Notes: a model not told the origin generated them from the sequence alone. Numbered from the stretch's first letter, positions 34,936-46,654 are shown. The stretch is DNA of 64,000 nucleotides from Combretum micranthum (GCA_024138025.1 JAMXBD010000389.1:496001-560000); one strand, 5' to 3'. A program made the numbers and translations.

Positions 34936-37339
34936 TTTCTCCGCTCCTTGAAAACAACCTTGTCCTCAAGGTTGAAACAGTGATTTTGAAGTCCATAGTT
35001 GACTGTAGTGTATGTCCCTTTGAGAAAATCGAATGACCCAGAATTTGTTATAATGGGTTTGTAAAAATAGGTCCATGCCGTGGCTATGATGATGAGGGAT
35101 CTGTTTATTTTGAAAGAAAACCTAGCTACCATAGCATATATGAAGGCAGTAGTTTGTTGAACTAGAATTAGACCCTAGCCACACGTGTGCTGAATTCCCA
35201 AAACTCAATGCAATGTCTGGTGGTCTGATTTTCCAAATTTTGCCCCAATTCTGTCCATGCTTGAATGAACCACTGATGAAAAAGTGCCTTTCTGATGAAT
35301 CTGGTGGTCGTATACACCATGTCTTGTCCTTAATTTGTTGGATGCTTACATGTTGAATGAATAGTTGCATGATTGCATCTGTCCATATGATACATATGCT
35401 GATAGTAGCATGTAGAATATCCAATAGATGATGAATCTGAGCGCTGAAATCAGTAATAGTGAAAGAGTGTAAACTGAAATGTAGCAATGATGAGAGGATA
35501 CCCAATGTGATATTAGGAAAGACAGCTTGAAAAACATAATCCTCTGAGCGAAAGCCCCATTATCAGAATGAAATATCTTAGTTTGATGGAAAAATGATTT
35601 TGATGAAAAGATGAGATATGTGAAATGTTTCTGTTCTATCCATAAATGATACTTAATGGCTGTACCCAATGCTTCTGACCCCATGACCCAAGAAAAGTCT
35701 GCTTTGATGGCATACAATTGTATAATCCCAACTGAGAGAATTGAAATCGAACCGATATGGCGATGACGAGAATGGGACAAGTGAAATCAGCCGGCTATAT
35801 CTAAGGATATGTAGGCAGTAGGCTTTGTTCTAAAACAGTTTCCCTGAGCCATCTGAATTGGTAGGATTGGAGGATTATAACTCCATGAACCATCCCATAG
35901 TTGAAGAAGTCGAAACCTTGGCCATGATGAGAGGAAATAGCATAACAGATGGCCACCCCTTTGTGGCTTAGAAGCATAAGTGCTGGTGGAAATCTGATGA
36001 AAAATTACCTCCTGAGCCACCCAATTAACCATACACATACCCTGAGTCCAATAGTTGTGATTCCTTTAGCTAAGAATGTCTCGTAATGAATGCTTTGAAA
36101 TTTACCCTTAAAAACCAAAAGCATCCTCTGTCCTAACCAATGAAGGTGTTACCAGTATCTGCCACTATGTAATAATATCGTAATTGTGTGGAATGAACAC
36201 CTCATATGACAGTGTATTGAAGTGCTGCCACTGAAAAAATTCTTTGTCCACAACAATGGTTTGCTGAAAATTCCCATCGGTAAATTTTGTTTTCTCATGC
36301 TTGCCATCCCTCCTATCCTTAGAATTATTACTAGTGGTAATATAATTATGGACTATCATCTGATCATATAGACATTGAAGTGTAGGATGATGTGATTGAA
36401 CTAGAGGCACAACATCATAACAAGTATCTGTATTGTCCACTACATTATGAACCCTCAAATTTTGATACATCTAACATATCCTCTTGCATTAAAGTGCATG
36501 TCAATTATAGTGTGTGCATGATCAATCCCTGTTTCTACTGCAATTGCATAATCATCTTGCTGGGAATTAACTTCAACAGTCTTGGCAATAAGTGCAACCT
36601 CATAGTGACCATCTTCAAGCATATAAAATCTGTCGTCTCCCCAATCATAGTCAAAAGGACCAAATTTGATGAGTAAATGTTTAACCAAATGATCCCATGA
36701 ATTAAAATTAATGCATTGACTCATGTATTCAATCCATGTCATAGCATGTTCTCTCATAGCAAAAATTGCTAGTTTAGGAAAGAACTCCTCATTTATGTGA
36801 TAAAAATCCAAGAAACACTCTACTTTGAGTATCAAGAAATAGGATTTTCACCATAGAATGTAGGTATATCCTCCTTTATGACTTCAAGGAGTGGAGGATC
36901 AAAGTCAGACAAAGAAACAGCTTGCAATTTCAAGTAAAATGGTAAATTCACTCTCAATCGATCTACTCTTGAGTTTACAAACTGTAATGCGAGATCTGAG
37001 TCACTAACCATTGTATTGATGTGTTTTTCATCAGAAAGTGGAAGAGAAAAACGGAATGGAAACCTTTGAAGATGATCCGAATGTCAGTGAAGAAGATTCT
37101 GAGGTAATAGGTTGAATTTTATCAATTTCGTACTTTGAATGTTGGTGATAATCTGTTTTTTTTGCTGATTTGGGACCGATTCACCAGGTGGTTGCAGCGT
37201 CGAGATCCAAGAATCCAAGATGGCATGAAGTTTTGCAAAAGCTGTTGTCAAATGGTCATTGGCAGCCATTGGAAGATCAAGAAAAATCAAGAAGAAAACG
37301 TCAGACGATCGGAGGCTGATTCGGGAACGAGAGCACCAA
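34936..37339 (-). mobile_element. array internal region 2
   Basis: A 2404 bp copy of the same body, bounded by AACGAGAGCACCAA (primer site strand) at 37326-37339 and TTTCTCCGCTCCTT (polypurine strand) at 34936-34949. It carries more small indels than copy 3, including a 6-base loss at 36487 (GCATTAAAGTG) and 35810 (missing CTACTT). Confidence 0.9.
36455..37315 (-). pseudogene. gag-like gene, array unit 2
   Basis: It has the same gag-type domain as unit 1 on the minus strand. The domain spans two frames: an N-terminal frame from about 37290 (MAANDHLTTAFAKLHAILDSW) and the 126-residue frame 36455-36835 starting inside the core. A one-base deletion near 36833 (ATCAAGAAAT for ATCCAAGAAAT) breaks the core. 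In this copy the four-C run at 36637 keeps the DYDWGDDRFYML frame open. Confidence 0.72.
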
Positions 37340-37761
37340 TGTTAGACCCCACACGGGCACTTAATACTCTCACATGTGCAGGTAAAAACAAAACCCTAAG
37401 TTCCCTCACACTCTATCTCTCCGACACACTTGAGGTATGTTCTTCTTATCTTCTTCTCTGTATTTTCTTCTTTTCTCTCGAACTCTCTCTCGTTTTGTTC
37501 TTGTTTACAATATGCAGGTGATATGATGTCATCTAAAATGGTGGTAGATGGCCTGTTCGAGAAGGCAACTCTCCTTGAAATCTCTTTCGAGAATTCTGTT
37601 TTTCACATTAAGGGTTTGATGCCCTTTCTGATCTATTATCTTTCTATTTATATTGTTTGTTACAACTTGAATGATATGTAAATCTGTTACACTTGGCTTT
37701 GTTCCTGTACATGCAATTTCAGCTACGTATTATAGTCCTCTATTCTGATTGGGTTGTAACA
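37340..37761 (-). repeat. array LTR 3
   Basis: It is a 422 bp copy. Its G-box is mutated (CACATGTGC for CACGTGTGC), and it shares CACTTGAGG with LTR 4 where LTRs 1 and 2 have CACTCGAGG. Confidence 0.95.
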
Positions 37762-39376
37762 TTTCTCCGCTCCTTGAAAACAACCTTGTCCTCAAGGTTG
37801 AAACAGTGATTTTGAAGTCCATAGTTGACTGTAGTGTATGTCCCTTTGAGAAAATCGAATGACCCAGAATTTGTTATAATGGGTTTGTAAAAATAGGTCC
37901 ATGCCGTGGCTATGATGATGAGGGATCTGTTTATTTTGAAAGAAAACCTAGCTACCCATAGCATATATGAAGGCAGTAGGGTTTGTTGAACTAGAATTAG
38001 ACCCCTGAGCCACACGTGTGCTGAATTCCCAAAACTCAATGCAATGTCTGGTGGTCTGATTTTCCAAATTTTGCCCCAATTCTGTCCATGCTTGAATGAA
38101 CCACTGATGAAAAAGTGCCTTTCTGATGAATCTGGTGGTCGTATACACCATGTCTTGTCCTTAATTTGTTGGATGCTTACATGTTGAATGAATAGTTGCA
38201 TGATTGCATCTGTCCATATGATACATATGCTGATAGTAGCATGTAGAATATCCAATAGATGATGAATCTGAGCGCTGAAATCAGTAATAGTGAAAGAGTG
38301 TAAACTGAAATGTAGCAATGATGAGAGGATACCCAATGTGATATTAGGAAGAAGCTTGAAAAACATAATCCTCCTGAGCGAAAGCCCCATTATCAGAATG
38401 AAATATCTTAGTTTGATGGAAAAATGATTTTGATGAAAAGATGAGATATGTGAAATGTTTCTGTTCTATCCATATATGATACTTAATGGCTGTACCCCAA
38501 TGCTTCTGACCCCATGACCCAAGAAAAGTCTGCTTTTGATGGCATACAATTGTATAATCCCAACTGAGAGAATTGAAATCGAACCGATATGGCGATGATG
38601 AGAATGGGACAAGTGAATCAGCCGGCTACCTATATCTAAGGATATGTAGGCAGTAGGCTTTGTTCTAAAACAGTGTCCCTGAGCCATCTGAATTGGTAGG
38701 ATTGGAGGATTATAACTCCATGAACCATCCCATAGTTGAAGAAGTCGAAACCTTGGCCATGATGAGAGGAACAAATAGCATAACAGATGGCCACCCCTTT
38801 GTGGCTTAGAAGCACAAGTGCTGGTGGTAATCTGATGAAAAATTACCTCCTGAGCCACCCAATTAACCATACACATACCCCTGAGTCCAATAGTTGTTAT
38901 TCCTTTAGCTAAGAATGCCTCGTAATGAATGCTCTGAAATTTACCCTTAAAACCAAAAGCATCCTCTGTCCTAACCAATGAAGGTGTTACCAGTATCTGC
39001 CACTGTGTAATAATATCGTAATTGTGCGGAATGAACACCTCATATGACAGTGTATTGAAGTGCTGCCACTGAAAAAATTCTTTGTCCACAACAATGGTTT
39101 GCTGAAAATTCCCATCGGTAAATTTTGTTTTCTCATGCTTGCCATCCTTCCTATCCTTAGAATTATTACTAGTGGTAATATAATTCTGGACTGTCATCTG
39201 ATCATATAGACATTGAAGTGTAGGATGATGTGATTGAACTAGAGGCACAACATCATAACAAGTATCTGTATTGTCCACTACATTATGAACCCTCGAAATT
39301 TTTGATACATCTAACATATCCTCTTGCATGTCAAAGTGCATGTCAATTATAGTGTGTGCATGATCAATCCCTGTTT

Positions 39377-40135
39377 CTACTGCAATTGCATAATCATCTT
39401 GCTGGGAAGTAACTTCAACAGTCCTGGCAACAAGTGCAACCTCATAGTGACCATCTTCAAGCATATAAAATCTGTCGTCTCCCAATCATAGTCAAAAGGA
39501 CCAAATTTGATGAGTAAATGTTTAACCAAATGATCCCATGAATTAAAATTAATGCATTGACTCATGTATTCAATCCATGTCATAGCATGTTCTCTCATAG
39601 CAAAAATTGCTAGTTTAGGAAAGAACTCCTCATTTATGTGATAAAAATCCAAGAAACACTCTACTTTGAGTATCCAAGAAATAGGATTTTCACCATAGAA
39701 TGTAGGTATATCCTCCTTTATGACTTCAAGGAGTGGAGGATCAAAGTCAGACAAAGAAACAGCTTGCAATTTCAAGTAAAATGGTAAATTCACTCTCAAT
39801 CGATCTACTCTTGAGTTTACAAACTGTAATGCGAGATCTGAGTCACTAACCATTGTATTGATGTGTTTTTCATCAGAAAGTGGAAGAGAAAAACGCGGAA
39901 TGGAAACCTTTGAAGATGATCCGAATGTCAGTGAAGAAGATTCTGAGGTAATAGGTTGAATTTTATCAATTTCGTACTTTGAATGTTGGTGATAATCTGT
40001 TTTGTTTTGCTGATTTGGGACCGATTCACCAGGTGGTTGCAGCGTCGAGATCCAAGAATCCAAGATGGCATGAAGTTTTGCAAAAGCTGTTGTCAAATCG
40101 TCATTGGCAACCATTGGAAGATCAAGAAAAATCAA
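39377..40135 (-). pseudogene. gag-like gene, array unit 3
   Basis: This is the best-preserved gag in the array: a 252-residue frame beginning near MVANDDLTTAFAKLHAIL (Met codon about 40112). It runs through a Ser-rich linker to the gag core (IPTFYGENPISWILK to HLLIKFGPFDYDW). At 39480 the C run has three bases where units 1 and 2 have four, which shifts the frame. The natural continuation (GDDRFYMLEDGHYEVAL) is in the adjacent 339-residue frame 38466-39485, overlapping by about 110 bp. Whether that is a mutation or a programmed shift cannot be told, but the other copies argue for mutation. Confidence 0.78.
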
Positions 40136-40170
40136 GAAGAAAACGTCAGACGATCGGAGGCTGATTCGGG

Positions 40171-40184
40171 AACGAGAGCACCAA
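40171..40184 (-). other. primer binding site of the array element
   Basis: On the minus strand TTGGTGCTCTCGTT follows the LTR end directly. TGG begins the complement of a tRNA CCA end. The same 14 bases recur at 34501-34514 and 37326-37339. Which tRNA is used I cannot say; it is not the initiator Met type. Confidence 0.6.
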
Positions 40185-40606
40185 TGTTAGACCCCACACG
40201 GGCACTTAATACTCTCACGTGTGCAGGTAAAAACAAAACCCTAAGTTCCCTCACACTCTATCTCTCCGACACACTTGAGGTATGTTCTTCTTATCTTCTT
40301 CTCTGTATTTTCTTCTTTTCTCTCGAACTCTCTCTCGTTCTGTTCTTGTTTACAATATGCAGGTGATATGATGTCATCTAAAATGGTGGTAGATGGCCTG
40401 TTCGAGAAGGCAAATCTCCTTGAAATCTCTTTCGAGAATTCTGTTTTTCACATTAAGGGTTTGATGCCCTTTCTGATCTATTATCTTTCTATTTATATTG
40501 TTTGTTACAACTTGAATGATATGTAAATCTGTTACACTTGGCTTTGTTCCTGTATATGCAATTTCAACTACGTATTATAGTCCTCTATTCTGATTGGGTT
40601 GTAACA
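40185..40606 (-). repeat. array LTR 4 (terminal 5' LTR)
   Basis: It is a 422 bp copy at the transcriptional start of the array. Private variants are GGCAAATCTCC and TGTATATGC. Its outer edge (TAACA at 40602-40606) is followed by CATTT. Confidence 0.95.
40490..40497 (-). promoter_or_regulatory. TATA box in the array 5' LTR
   Basis: The minus strand reads TATAAATA about 110 bp into the LTR (plus strand TATTTATA). It is conserved in all four LTRs, for example 31981-31988 in LTR 1. It is placed to start transcription toward the gag-like gene. Confidence 0.65.
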
Positions 40607-40611
40607 CATTT
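40607..40611. other. target site duplication, right (CATTT)
   Basis: CATTT is identical to the five bases before LTR 1. No such duplication separates the units inside the array. Confidence 0.88.
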
Positions 40612-40736
40612 ACCCGCACCAAAATAAAATAAAATAAAACTGAAAATATGAACTACTGCGCCTTCCGGGTCTAATCCAAGTAATTTGACCCACCACGTCT
40701 TTCTTTATTCAAGAGGTTAATAAGGATTACGTAAAA

Positions 40737-40758
40737 TATATATATATATATATATATG
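40737..40758. repeat. (TA)n microsatellite
   Basis: An uninterrupted TA dinucleotide run. Similar runs occur at 41970-41988, 44622-44642 and 47198-47220. Confidence 0.85.
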
Positions 40759-41224
40759 TTAAAATTAATATTGACATTTTATCACACACACATATATACA
40801 TCGTGATATGTAATATCACTCATTCATTTTTCCAATCCATTAAGACCTCCTAATTACTATGGTTTTAAATTTATCTTACCTTTATAAAGAAATTAAATTT
40901 ACACTCACATCGTAACATGCAATATATTCAATAATCATCGTATTATTTGTATTTATTAGTTAAAAAACTAATAATTTATATAAGCAACAACGCATCCGCG
41001 ATATATGTGTAAATAAAACAACCCAACATATATAATTAAATAGATATTATTTTGATAGATTGGAAGAAAACAATCTTAATTAGTCCTAGAAATTAAAAAA
41101 TTAATTACAAATCATAATTATAATTGTATTTTCTATAGGTAACTTCTCCATGTGGGTAATTGTTATGTATAAATATGGTATTAGAGGTTTAGAACAGTAT
41201 ATAAATATATGTTAAAAAAGGAAA

Positions 41225-41605
41225 AGACTATGTCTATTCAATCCTTATTTAATTCTATTCAAACCTTATTTAATTTCATGTTTTCATGATACCAAAAATA
41301 TTTTACGTTGAAACGACTATATCCATTCAACTCCTATTTAATTTTATTCAAACCCTTTTTAATTTCATAATTTCAGGGATACCAAAAATATTTTACGTGG
41401 AAAAAATTATGTCTATTCAACTCCTATTTAATTATACTCAAACCTCATTTAATTCTATGATTTCAAGGATACCAAAAATATTTTATGCCCATATGCTAAA
41501 AAAAGAAAGACTGTCTATCCAACCCTTTATTTAATTATATTCAAACCCTATTTAATTTTCATGATTTCAGATATATGAAAAATATTTTATACTCATATGC
41601 TAAAA
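41225..41605. repeat. four imperfect tandem units of about 90-105 bp
   Basis: Each unit has CTATTCAA-CCT-TTTAATT, a second CAAACC-TATTTAAT, GATTTCA and then GATACCAAAAATATTTTA. The array lies in the segment present only in unit 1 of the segmental duplication. Confidence 0.8.
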
Positions 41606-41765
41606 ATATTATATTAAAAAAATTATACTAAAAACACAAAAGGGATGGTTTTGCTTTAATAGTATAGATTTATCGAAATACATACGTCTAGACTTTTTAT
41701 TGTAGATTATTAGCTAGGTTCTGTCTATAGGCTACCTCATACTTTTGTTTCCTAACAATTCCATC

Positions 41766-41992
41766 ATTTATGATCATGATTACTTATAGGAAACAAATAA
41801 ATATAAATTAATGTATAATATTGATTAGTCAAAATAGAGATAAATGTAAATTAATGTTTAGTATTGACTAGTCAAAATAGGACTCAAAAAAGGGATTTCT
41901 TTCCTTTTCTAGTCCATTGAAGCATGTATATATATGTATTTCTACATATCAATGAAATATACAAAAAATATATATATATATATATATTATCA
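41766..41992 (+). repeat. copia element A, 5' LTR
   Basis: It reads ATTTATGATCATGATTA to TTATCA, matching the 3' LTR at 43892. The opening TG is mutated, a block of about 43 bp (TTAATGT-TA-TATTGA-TAGTCAAAATAG) is duplicated, and the end is expanded by a (TA)n run. Confidence 0.75.
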
Positions 41993-42004
41993 TGGTATCA
42001 GAGC
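41993..42004 (+). other. primer binding site, copia element A
   Basis: TGGTATCAGAGC directly follows the LTR, a perfect initiator tRNA-Met-type site. The corresponding site in element B has been lost to a (TA)n expansion. Confidence 0.88.
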
Positions 42005-42144
42005 TAGGAATAGACGTTTTGGCTTCACAGGAGAATCATGCTCATTCTTTTGTTGTGTTCTATTATCATTTACAAGACCATTCACTCTATTGGTGGTTAT
42101 CTCCTCCATTTTCATCGGTTTATTTTCTTTCTCAGGAGGATATT

Positions 42145-42640
42145 TTGTATGTTCACTATCTTATGAGAATCCTCCTCATCCTTGATGTTTTTCTTCATAG
42201 CTTCTAGGATTTCCATCATCATCCATGCCATCAAAAATTGAGAGAGCTCAGTGAAGTAGGTTGAGCAACCAAAAGAGCTTCATCCATTGGAGTAGAAAGA
42301 AGCACCTCATCATCAACATGTGGGCTCACAAAATCTAGTGTACTCTCTATCATAGCTTACGTTATTCATAGAACTCGTTCACTAAGGTCTTCCATACCTA
42401 TTAAAAGATTTGAGCCAATCCAGAAATTTGCTTTGATCCATGTCTGCAGAGACGATTACTACTTTTCCAATTTTAGTGTCCTCCAGTACATCCAGTGTGA
42501 GTTTCATCAACTGAAGCCTTCTCAATGATTCATACAATGCCGAATCAGTCTCATCTTCAAAGTTACACAAAATTTCTTTGATCCTTAAAAACCTCCCCAA
42601 AACATTAAGATTGCTCTTCCATCATATCAGTCAATGCCAT
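42145..42640 (-). pseudogene. captured MED26-like (TFIIS N-terminal) gene fragment in copia A
   Basis: On the minus strand the frame 42382-42600 reads LRIKEILCNFEDETDSALYE, SLRRLQLMKLTLDVLEDTK and IGKVV, the helical TFIIS N-terminal (LW) domain as found in plant MED26 proteins. Downstream pieces (EGAS-like and NIKDEEDSHK) continue toward 42145 with frame breaks. This copy is more decayed than the one in element B: after IGKVV a frameshift leads out of the domain. It sits between the primer site/gag start and the RT remnant of the copia element, in antisense. Confidence 0.78.
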
Positions 42641-42740
42641 TCATTATAATGGCATGGCATTAGTTGTTGGAGGAGCTCAAGAGATGTATCTACATTAGAA
42701 TCCTCAGGAAACAATTCGACTAAGGGATTGGTAAAATATG

Positions 42741-43870
42741 TAGAAGAGAGTTATACATGCAACCACTATCTGGTTATGATCATCCACCTAATACAATGTG
42801 CTGTCTTCAAAGAACTTTTATGGTCTCAAACAAGTTCCTCGTGCTTGGTTTTCAAAATTTAGTACCACAATTTCTCAGTTTGGCTTTCATCAAAGCTCAT
42901 ATGATTCAACACTTTTCATTCAAAACACTGAACATGGTATTGCTTTTTATACTCAATGTTGATGATATGATTATTATTGGCAATGACATTAAGGTATTGA
43001 AGATCTTAAGGAATTTCTTGGCAAGTCTTTGAAATGAAAGATTTTAGATTTTCAATTTTTTCTTAGGATTATGTTATATCTTCATCTAATGGACATTTGG
43101 TATCACAAGCAAAAATATTCTAGTATTGCTCGAGCTGGTTTAACAGATAGTAAAGTCACTTCAACACCTATTGAGCCTAATGTTCGTCTCTTTCCTATAG
43201 ATGGTACTACTCTTTCTGATGCCATTATTATAGACACTTGGTTTGTGGTCCAGTCTATTTACTAGTACTTGTCCTGACATTGCTTATGCGTTTACATAGT
43301 TAGTCAATTTATGTCTGCCCCTCACTTCCACTCATTACACAGTTGTTCTACACATTCTTGCGTTATATTAAATGGCTCTTTTTCATGGCTTACATTTTTC
43401 GACTCAATCTTCACTACACTTACATGCTTATTTAGATGCTGACTGGGGTGGCGATCCATTGATAGACGGTCTACAATTTAGGTTTTGTTTTCTTTTAAGT
43501 GACTTTTGATCTTTGGCAAAGTTAAAAGCAATGTAGTCTTCGATCAGTACTGAGGCAGAGTATAGAGCTATTGTAGATACCACATATAGTTTTTATGGCT
43601 TAGATGGCTGTTAGAAATATTGGGTGTGGTTCATTCTGATTCTATTACTCTTTCTAATGATAAAAGTGCAATACAAATTGCTCATAATGATGTCTTTCAT
43701 GACGTTATAAAAATATCAAGATAGAGAGTATTTCATTGGACATCATATTCATCAAGGAACTGTAAAACTTTAATTTGTTAAATTTGCTTATCAGGTTGCT
43801 GATATTTCACTAAAGCACATCTGCTGGTCGCTTTCAAGGCTTGGTATCCAAACTCCAGATGGTCTTTGCA
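42741..43870 (+). pseudogene. copia element A: partial RT and RNase H
   Basis: The plus strand encodes the second half of a Ty1/copia RT: YMQPLSGYDHPPNTMC, the catalytic box VDDMIIIGND near 42957, and GLTDSKVTSTPIEPNVRL near 43140-43190. RNase H pieces follow (a DADWGGDPLIDG-like stretch near 43436; TEAEYRA near 43550). Many frame changes and stops occur. Gag beyond the first codons, protease, integrase and the first half of RT are missing, so the element could move only with help from another. Confidence 0.88.
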
Positions 43871-43891
43871 ACCTATTTGTTTGAGGGGAGA

Positions 43892-44063
43892 TGTTATGAT
43901 CTTGAATAGTTAAAGGAAACAAATAAATATAAATTAATGTTAATATTAACTAGTTAAAATAGGAGTCAAACTAGGGATTTCTTTCCTTTTTAGTCATTGA
44001 ATCGTGTATATATATGTATCTCTATATTAATGAAATATACAAGAAATACATTCTTTTTTATCA
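43892..44063 (+). repeat. copia element A, 3' LTR
   Basis: It reads TGTTATGATCTTG to TTTTATCA after the purine tract GAGGGGAGA. It is shorter than the 5' LTR because it lacks the internal 43 bp duplication and the TA run. Confidence 0.78.
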
Positions 44064-44749
44064 ATCTGGTCTCTATGTTCTTTCTTCATCGATTAATACT
44101 GTATAAAAGATCCGATAAGAGAATGAAAAGGGTTGTTGGCTAGTCCTTTAATTTTAAAAGAGTGGTTGTGTGTTACAAGTAAACAATATATACATAAAAG
44201 ACAATATAGCGAATTGAAGATTGTTGTATCTAATTTGTTATGGCAATGATGTTGGAAAAATAAAAATGTTATATGTTATTATTTAATTTTAGTTTTTTAT
44301 ATTTTTAATAAATAACAAGTAACACCTGACACGTTATTATTTACTAAGACAACAATATAACAGCAAACATGATAATGTAAATTCATCCAATACTAGGTCT
44401 AAAAGTCATGATCTTTCACACCATAACCATTTTTCAGGAAACTAGCACCAACGACTATGTATGTACTCGATCATATGGAAGACATGCCAAAAATTATTAA
44501 CCTAGTAATATATTAATACTAATCTTGTAATGAAATACCTATGAATTTAATTCTTTCCTCCTTAAAAATTAAATTAGATTGTCGTTAAGGAGGCTAGACA
44601 AAATCAATGCATCATGTTATATATATATATATATATATATATTTCACTCACCAACCCCTTTGCCCTAACTTTTTTTATCGAACAAGAAGATGAGAAGGGG
44701 GATAAAAAGGAAAAAAGAAAAGAGATATTGAGACTGCTTTTACTACCTT

Positions 44750-45390
44750 AGCACTACATCAACACTGTTTTGCATTGTAGCACTATAGCATTTTTTTTCA
44801 CCATTTTCCTCTACAAAATTTTTTATAAATGGTGGTTACGTTCTCAGTTAAAGAGGAGTCGAAAGTTTTAGGAAAATTCATAAAGAGTTTTCCAAGTGTT
44901 TAATTTCTACAAGAGTATTCTTGTAATAGCTATAGCAAATTTTTCCAACCATTCTATCATACTTCCTCCATCTTCAATAAAGCTTTTCTAAGTTTTCCTT
45001 CACCACGTCTGGCTAGTTTCCTTTTTAAGATATAAAGGTGACCATACTCTAAAATCTTATTAGGCCTTTGTATCATGCAATAAGGTTTTATAGTATGGGT
45101 AAATGTATTAAGGTACCATACTTGATAGTAAAGCTCTGGTTCCTTCAGAAATTATGCCAAAAGAGTCGGCCTGAAAACCCTTTGATAAGGCTATTGAAGG
45201 CAGAGGTTACCATGTTTTAGCTTATTGGTTATGTTGTGGGCATGAGGTGCATTTTCTAAAGAAAATATTGCTCCACTGATTAAGTATCTTAGTTTTAATT
45301 GTTTACCCTTGCCATGAAGACTTTTCCCATGGCATAAAGATCCTCTTTTTAGTATCAAAACCATGTTAACTTTATACCTTACAAATTTTG
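44750..45390 (+). promoter_or_regulatory. pararetrovirus leader/intergenic region, copy 1
   Basis: This is the first of three copies (also 50010-50620 and 54750-55392). It has a GTAGCACTATAGCA-rich approach, TATAAAT at 44824-44830, an AATAAAGCTT polyadenylation signal near 44979, and ends in a degenerate Met-tRNA site TAGTATCAAAACC at 45350-45362. Promoter, nearby AATAAA and then a primer site is the layout of a caulimovirid intergenic region and leader. Confidence 0.7.
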
Positions 45391-45974
45391 ATTAACAGTT
45401 TTGCTTAAATATCCAGTTTTTTTATCTTATCTTTTAATATTGAGTTTCATATTTATCCAGCTTTATTAATATTGTTTAATATTAGATTTTTATATTTTGT
45501 TGTTTAATATTTTGTTTTTATATTCTACCTTATTATTATTATTTTATAACATCGTTTTCTTTATTGTTCCTTTATTATCTATCTTTTATTTAGCTTTATT
45601 ATAATCTGATTATACAATTTATTTATATATATATTTGTTTTAAATCAAAATCCAGTTTTATCATAGTTGTTTCATATTTCTCTTTATTATCCTATTTATA
45701 TTGTTTTTCTATTATTGTTCTACTACTATCTTTTATTTAACTTAATATATATAGATATATACACTTAACTTTATAGTTTGTTTATCTCTGTTTCTTTTAT
45801 AGTTTATTTATCCTTGTTTATTTACACTACATACTATTTATCTAGTTTAAATTATTTATGATTGTCCAGCTTATATTTTATGATTTATATGCTTAGATAT
45901 ATGTTATAGAAGAAATATATTTTTTTGAAGAGATCTTAAATAATATATTTGATTATGAATGGTTTATATGAATA

Positions 45975-46241
45975 TTGTTTATTAAAGAACACTTAAAAGA
46001 ACAAGGAAAGGAAATTAAAAGGCTAAGTAATATTATAAGAAGAACAAAGGACTATAAAGAACAGCTAGAAAGTCTTTTAGAATTACATTTTGAGGATCCA
46101 ACTCCAAGGAACAAGAACTTTATAAGTATTGCATAAAGGAAAAGGATAAATAGTAATTTACATAGTAATTATAGCTTTATTGAAGAAACAAGAAGAAGAA
46201 TAAAAGTTTGCGAAAATAATATAATAAGGTTTTCAGGATGA
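45975..46241 (+). pseudogene. pararetroviral small ORF 1, duplicated copy
   Basis: It is homologous to 51188-51454. It carries a stop at GCATAA (46132-46137) where the other copy has GCACAA. The product would be Lys/Arg-rich and helical. No family is recognised. Confidence 0.6.
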
Positions 46242-46369
46242 TATAGCTTTAAATTTTATGTTTATTTGGTGCCTTTTCATAATAGCTATAATTTTTGAAA
46301 TATTAGATATCATGGTCGATATAATGGATTTGTGAATAAATCCTAGATAACATTTGATGTTTAAAGATT

Positions 46370-46654
46370 ATGACACTTAGATACATAGAGTACATCAAAA
46401 GGTATAAGACAACAGTTGGAGGATATAAAAGGTTTGTAGAATACATAACAAAAGACATAGAAGGGTTGGAAGAGGAAAAGAGAAAGTTAGAAATACAAAT
46501 AAAATGGACTATGTACCCACGTAACTTCAAGAGTTTTGCACAAACAAGACACACGCACATAGAAAAAGTAATCACTACAAGAAACAGAGAAAAAATTTAT
46601 TATGAAGGATTAACAAGATATTATGAAGGGTTAATAAATAGTATGATGGTATGA
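46370..46654 (+). CDS. pararetroviral small ORF 2 (94 aa), open in this copy
   Basis: The frame starts at ATG 46370 and ends in TGA at 46652-46654, overlapping the next ATG (46651) as ATGA. The product is basic and helical with an EGLEEEKRKLEIQIK coiled-coil-like stretch in the middle. The equivalent in the other unit (51583-51869) has a frameshift near 51685. The chain of small ORFs linked by ATGA overlaps is characteristic of badnavirus-type genomes. The exact protein family was not identified. It is probably not expressed as a virus gene here because the downstream genome is broken. Confidence 0.6.
   Translation: MTLRYIEYIKRYKTTVGGYKRFVEYITKDIEGLEEEKRKLEIQIKWTMYPRNFKSFAQTRHTHIEKVITTRNREKIYYEGLTRYYEGLINSMMV

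Larger units (their letters stand above)
37762..40184 (-). mobile_element. array internal region 3 (most open copy)
   Basis: It is 2423 bp with the longest frames of the three bodies: 252 residues (39377-40135), 339 residues (38466-39485) and 216 residues (37740-38390, running into the LTR). The 339- and 216-residue frames are conserved between copies in sequence but match no domain I know. They may be spacer sequence that happens to be open. Confidence 0.9.

Noticed and set aside
31677..40606. Evenly spaced repeats as a CRISPR-like or satellite array
   Set aside because: The 421 bp repeats have LTR ends, TATA box, primer site and polypurine tract, and the spacers are identical bodies rather than unique spacers.
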